A stretch of 34,984 nucleotides of DNA from Thiohalocapsa sp. (lineage in GTDB: Bacteria > Pseudomonadota > Gammaproteobacteria > Chromatiales > Chromatiaceae), in NCBI RefSeq assembly GCF_022340605.1, contig NZ_JAJDNQ010000059.1, forward strand, positions 1 through 34,984, read 5' to 3'. The translations under genes were made by a program, and so were the position numbers. Below the pieces are notes generated by a model, which ran no database searches, was not told the DNA's origin, and was given only the letters and a program-made list of their open reading frames with translations. Positions 33,345-34,984 of the stretch are shown piece after piece (position 1 is the first letter of the stretch; each line of letters begins with the position of its first letter).

Positions 33345-33523
33345 GCGACGCGGACGAGCTCAAATCTGGAGCGCAACTGCCCCTGAAGCCGAAGCGCGTC
33401 TCCAAGCAGCGCCGCACGTTCGCCACCCCGAAACTCACCCTCAGTGACGAGATAGTCGGCCGCATCGTCGGCCTGCTGCCGGTCAAGGACGAGGACCAGG
33501 GAGCGGCCGGCGGGCTACACTGA
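33341..33523 (+). CDS. Small 60-residue protein, last gene of operon
   Basis: Starts with the ATG overlapping the stop of the OmpA-like gene (ATGA), the same coupling used elsewhere in this operon; this is the main reason to accept it. The product has an acidic start (MSDADELKSG), a basic middle (KPKRVSKQRRTFATPK) and a short hydrophobic helix (LSDEIVGRIVGLLP). No domain is recognised. It could be a cytoplasmic linker to a DNA or membrane target, or the remaining start of a longer effector cut short by rearrangement, since the following 300 bases hold no gene. Confidence 0.55.
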   Translation: MSDADELKSGAQLPLKPKRVSKQRRTFATPKLTLSDEIVGRIVGLLPVKDEDQGAAGGLH

Positions 33524-33827
33524 GGATCGCGCAGCCCCAAGCACCCGCCGGCCAGTTCACCACCGAGTCAATAAGCAAACGTCGATGCGCTGCTCGACTG
33601 CTTCATCCCCCCCTGTGCCAGGCTGGCTTGCCGGGTCTCATAGCGTGAGGCGCATCAGCCGTTCGCAGCAGTCTCTGGACGGATGCAGGCTATTGCGCGC
33701 GGCGACGCACGGTTCCGCGAGGTGACGGGATGCCCCGGGTCGGCGCCGGTCGCGGTTGCCGCCGCGTAGTGCGAACAGGCACCGCGCTTGTTGCCTGCGG
33801 GGCCTGATGTACCCGGCCAAACCGGTC
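33524..33827. other. Non-coding gap at the right edge of the accessory region
   Basis: 304 bases without a credible gene. A string CCCCCTGTGCCAGGCTGG at about 33607-33624 resembles the first 18 bases of the window (CCCCCTGTGTCAGGCTAG). The 60-codon minus-strand frame at 33638-33820 is Arg/Cys-rich and shows no family. Confidence 0.5.
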
Positions 33828-34634
33828 CTACAGCCGATTCTGCAGGATCATGAACCAGGGCCGCCGCGGGACGGTGCGCAGCCGACCCTGGGCATCGAGC
33901 TCGACGGAGATCTTCGAGACCGAGTTGCGGACGTTGCCGCCGATGGCCTCGAGGTGCTTGCCGTCCGTGGCGGTCACGAGGTCGCAGTGGGTGTTCGTGC
34001 CGCGCAGCATGCCAGGGCTGGTGTAGCCGCCGATCATCCCGGGCCGGCGCGGGCCGCGGGAGGAGCAGATCAGGTCGCCGGGCCGGGGGCTGTAGTCCGA
34101 GATACGCTGGGGAACGAACCAGCGCCCCGGCAGCGCGGCGTCGTCGATGGCCGCGCTGAGGTAGACCCAGTGGGCGATGGCCGGGCGGAATTGGGACTGG
34201 GGCACGCCAGCACGCTGCATGACCCAGCTGATGAAGGCGGCGGACCAGGGCTCATCGCAGTCCATGCCGTCGAGCGTCGGCTGGCCGACCGCGCGCCAGT
34301 AGGCGTTGACCCGCTGGCTGTGGCGCGGGTCGTCGTCTTCCCAGTAGCCGACATGGGGAATGCTCTCCTCGCTCCCGCGGTACACGACGGTCTGGCGCCC
34401 GAAATATTCCCACTCCCCGTTGGCACGGGCGATGATGGCGCGCTTCAGCGCCGGGTTCGACGCCGGCCGGGGCCCGATGGCACGCCCGGCCCAGGTCGAT
34501 GTTGCCTCCACGCCGGGCGGTCGACCGGTGGCACACCCCGCGAGGATGAGCGCGAGCGCGATGACGGCGAGGCCGCCGGCAACCGGATGGGAAGCATCTC
34601 GGCGGGTGCTCCGGGCGGGCGTTGATGCAGACAT
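33828..34634 (-). CDS. DUF2272-type lipoprotein
   Basis: A 268-residue predicted lipoprotein. The ATG at 34634 gives a basic start, a hydrophobic segment and a lipobox LAGC (about residues 35-38); the frame runs further upstream to 34976 but crosses repeats. After the signal, the domain contains CDEPWSAAFISWVMQRAGVP, AIAHWVYLSAAI, YSPRPGDLICSSR and THCDLVTATDGKHLEAIGGN, a layout like the CHAP/NlpC-related DUF2272 family, in which PWSAAF stands where peptidases of related folds have a Cys. Catalysis is therefore unproven. It probably sits in the inner or outer membrane facing the periplasm. The next gene upstream, on the same strand, runs off the window; a repeat pair lies between. Confidence 0.8.
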   Translation of the reverse strand: MSASTPARSTRRDASHPVAGGLAVIALALILAGCATGRPPGVEATSTWAGRAIGPRPASNPALKRAIIARANGEWEYFGRQTVVYRGSEESIPHVGYWEDDDPRHSQRVNAYWRAVGQPTLDGMDCDEPWSAAFISWVMQRAGVPQSQFRPAIAHWVYLSAAIDDAALPGRWFVPQRISDYSPRPGDLICSSRGPRRPGMIGGYTSPGMLRGTNTHCDLVTATDGKHLEAIGGNVRNSVSKISVELDAQGRLRTVPRRPWFMILQNRL

Positions 34635-34699
34635 GGAACAGACTCCTGACGCGGTGCGGCCGGTTGGTTGCTCGGCTGCCGGAATTGAGATGGCGATTT

Positions 34700-34799
34700 G
34701 TGTCGCCCTGGAGGGCGACACTCCGGCCAACAATCCGGCCGCAGCGCCAGGAGCGTGACCGGGAGCGCGCCCGGGAGTGTCGCCCTCCAAGGCGACACG
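34700..34799. repeat. Inverted pair of GTGTCGCC palindromes
   Basis: 34700-34728 reads GTGTCGCCCTGGAGGGCGAC and on to CCGGCC, matching 11121-11150. 34774-34799 is the same element inverted with one insertion (GGAGTGTCGCCCTCCAAGG). They lie upstream of the lipoprotein gene and could form a large loop. Confidence 0.8.
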
Positions 34800-34846
34800 G
34801 GCAACCATCGGCCCGAGACCGGTCTCGGAATCTTCACGTCGCCGCA

Positions 34847-34984
34847 CTAGCGCGGCGGCCGGCGTGTGTCGCGAAACCAGGGGCGGTATTGCTGCATGCG
34901 CGCCTGCTGATCCTTCGGGGCGCGGCGGGTGCAGGTGGCGTATTCCTGGCTGTCGGGGGACGCACCCCAGCGCCACTCGACGCA
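34847..34984 (-). CDS. 3' end of an unknown gene cut by the window edge
   Basis: A minus-strand frame runs from the window edge (codon TGC at 34984) to TAG at 34849-34847, giving 45 residues that include VEWRWGASPDSQEYATCTRR and MQQYRPWFRDTRRPPR at the end. The even, family-like composition (Trp/Tyr/Gln-rich, with one internal Cys) and its position 5' of the lipoprotein gene on the same strand suggest a real gene rather than a shadow. The family cannot be told from the fragment. Confidence 0.5.
   Translation of the reverse strand, partial: CVEWRWGASPDSQEYATCTRRAPKDQQARMQQYRPWFRDTRRPPR

Noticed and set aside
28063..33523. Complete known Zorya system or flagellar motor genes
   Set aside because: No ZorC, ZorD or ZorE-type helicase or nuclease and no flagellar genes nearby; the tail and the extra membrane proteins do not fit MotAB.
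33638..33820. 60-codon minus-strand frame as transposase remnant
   Set aside because: The short Arg/Cys-rich product shows no transposase motif.

Overview
The window reads as chromosomal DNA of a GC-rich gammaproteobacterium, plausibly from the Chromatiales/Ectothiorhodospiraceae or a relative. The evidence is the conserved order leuC-leuD-leuB-asd-fimV-truA-trpF-trpB-trpA-accD-folC-dedD-cvpA-purF-metZ, the presence of FimV (a type IV pilus/polarity hub protein), and many short dispersed palindromic repeats between operons. No taxonomic marker gene is present, so the lineage is an inference.

Layout. Positions 1-700 hold an AT-richer P-loop sulfotransferase gene that looks acquired, followed by about 500 bases of repeat-rich non-coding DNA. 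Positions 1197-3554 carry gpmI (glycolysis) and a small unknown gene, both on the minus strand. A dicarboxylate/amino-acid:cation symporter sits alone on the plus strand at 3982-5286. Positions 5406-24282 are a 15-gene, entirely minus-strand block for leucine, aspartate-family, tryptophan, fatty-acid, folate, purine and methionine metabolism. It also carries the cell-envelope genes fimV, dedD and cvpA and the tRNA-modification gene truA. Several junctions overlap by 4 to 20 bases (fimV/truA, trpF/trpB, trpB/trpA, trpA/accD), pointing to translational coupling. The larger gaps (folC-accD, leuB-leuD, asd-leuB) are filled with tandem or inverted repeats.

Positions 24450-24791 encode a small Trypco1-like protein divergent from leuC. 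rarA (replication-fork maintenance) and a tRNA-Arg(ACG) with a strong intrinsic terminator follow.

Positions 27300-33530, just beyond the tRNA, look like an accessory island. It has one AT-richer orphan gene (minus strand) and then a tightly coupled plus-strand operon. The operon encodes a four-TM membrane protein, a TM-anchored vWA-like protein, a four-TM MotA/ExbB/ZorA-like protein with a very long coiled-coil tail, a one-TM OmpA/MotB/ZorB-like protein, and a 60-residue protein. It has the stator half of an ion-driven, Zorya-like machine but no recognisable Zorya effector (ZorC, D or E). It is the best candidate for an undescribed system here. A 22-codon ORF that is nothing but a signal-peptide-like sequence sits just ahead of it.

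The right end holds a DUF2272-type lipoprotein gene, a pair of inverted dispersed repeats, and the 3' end of another minus-strand gene that runs off the window.
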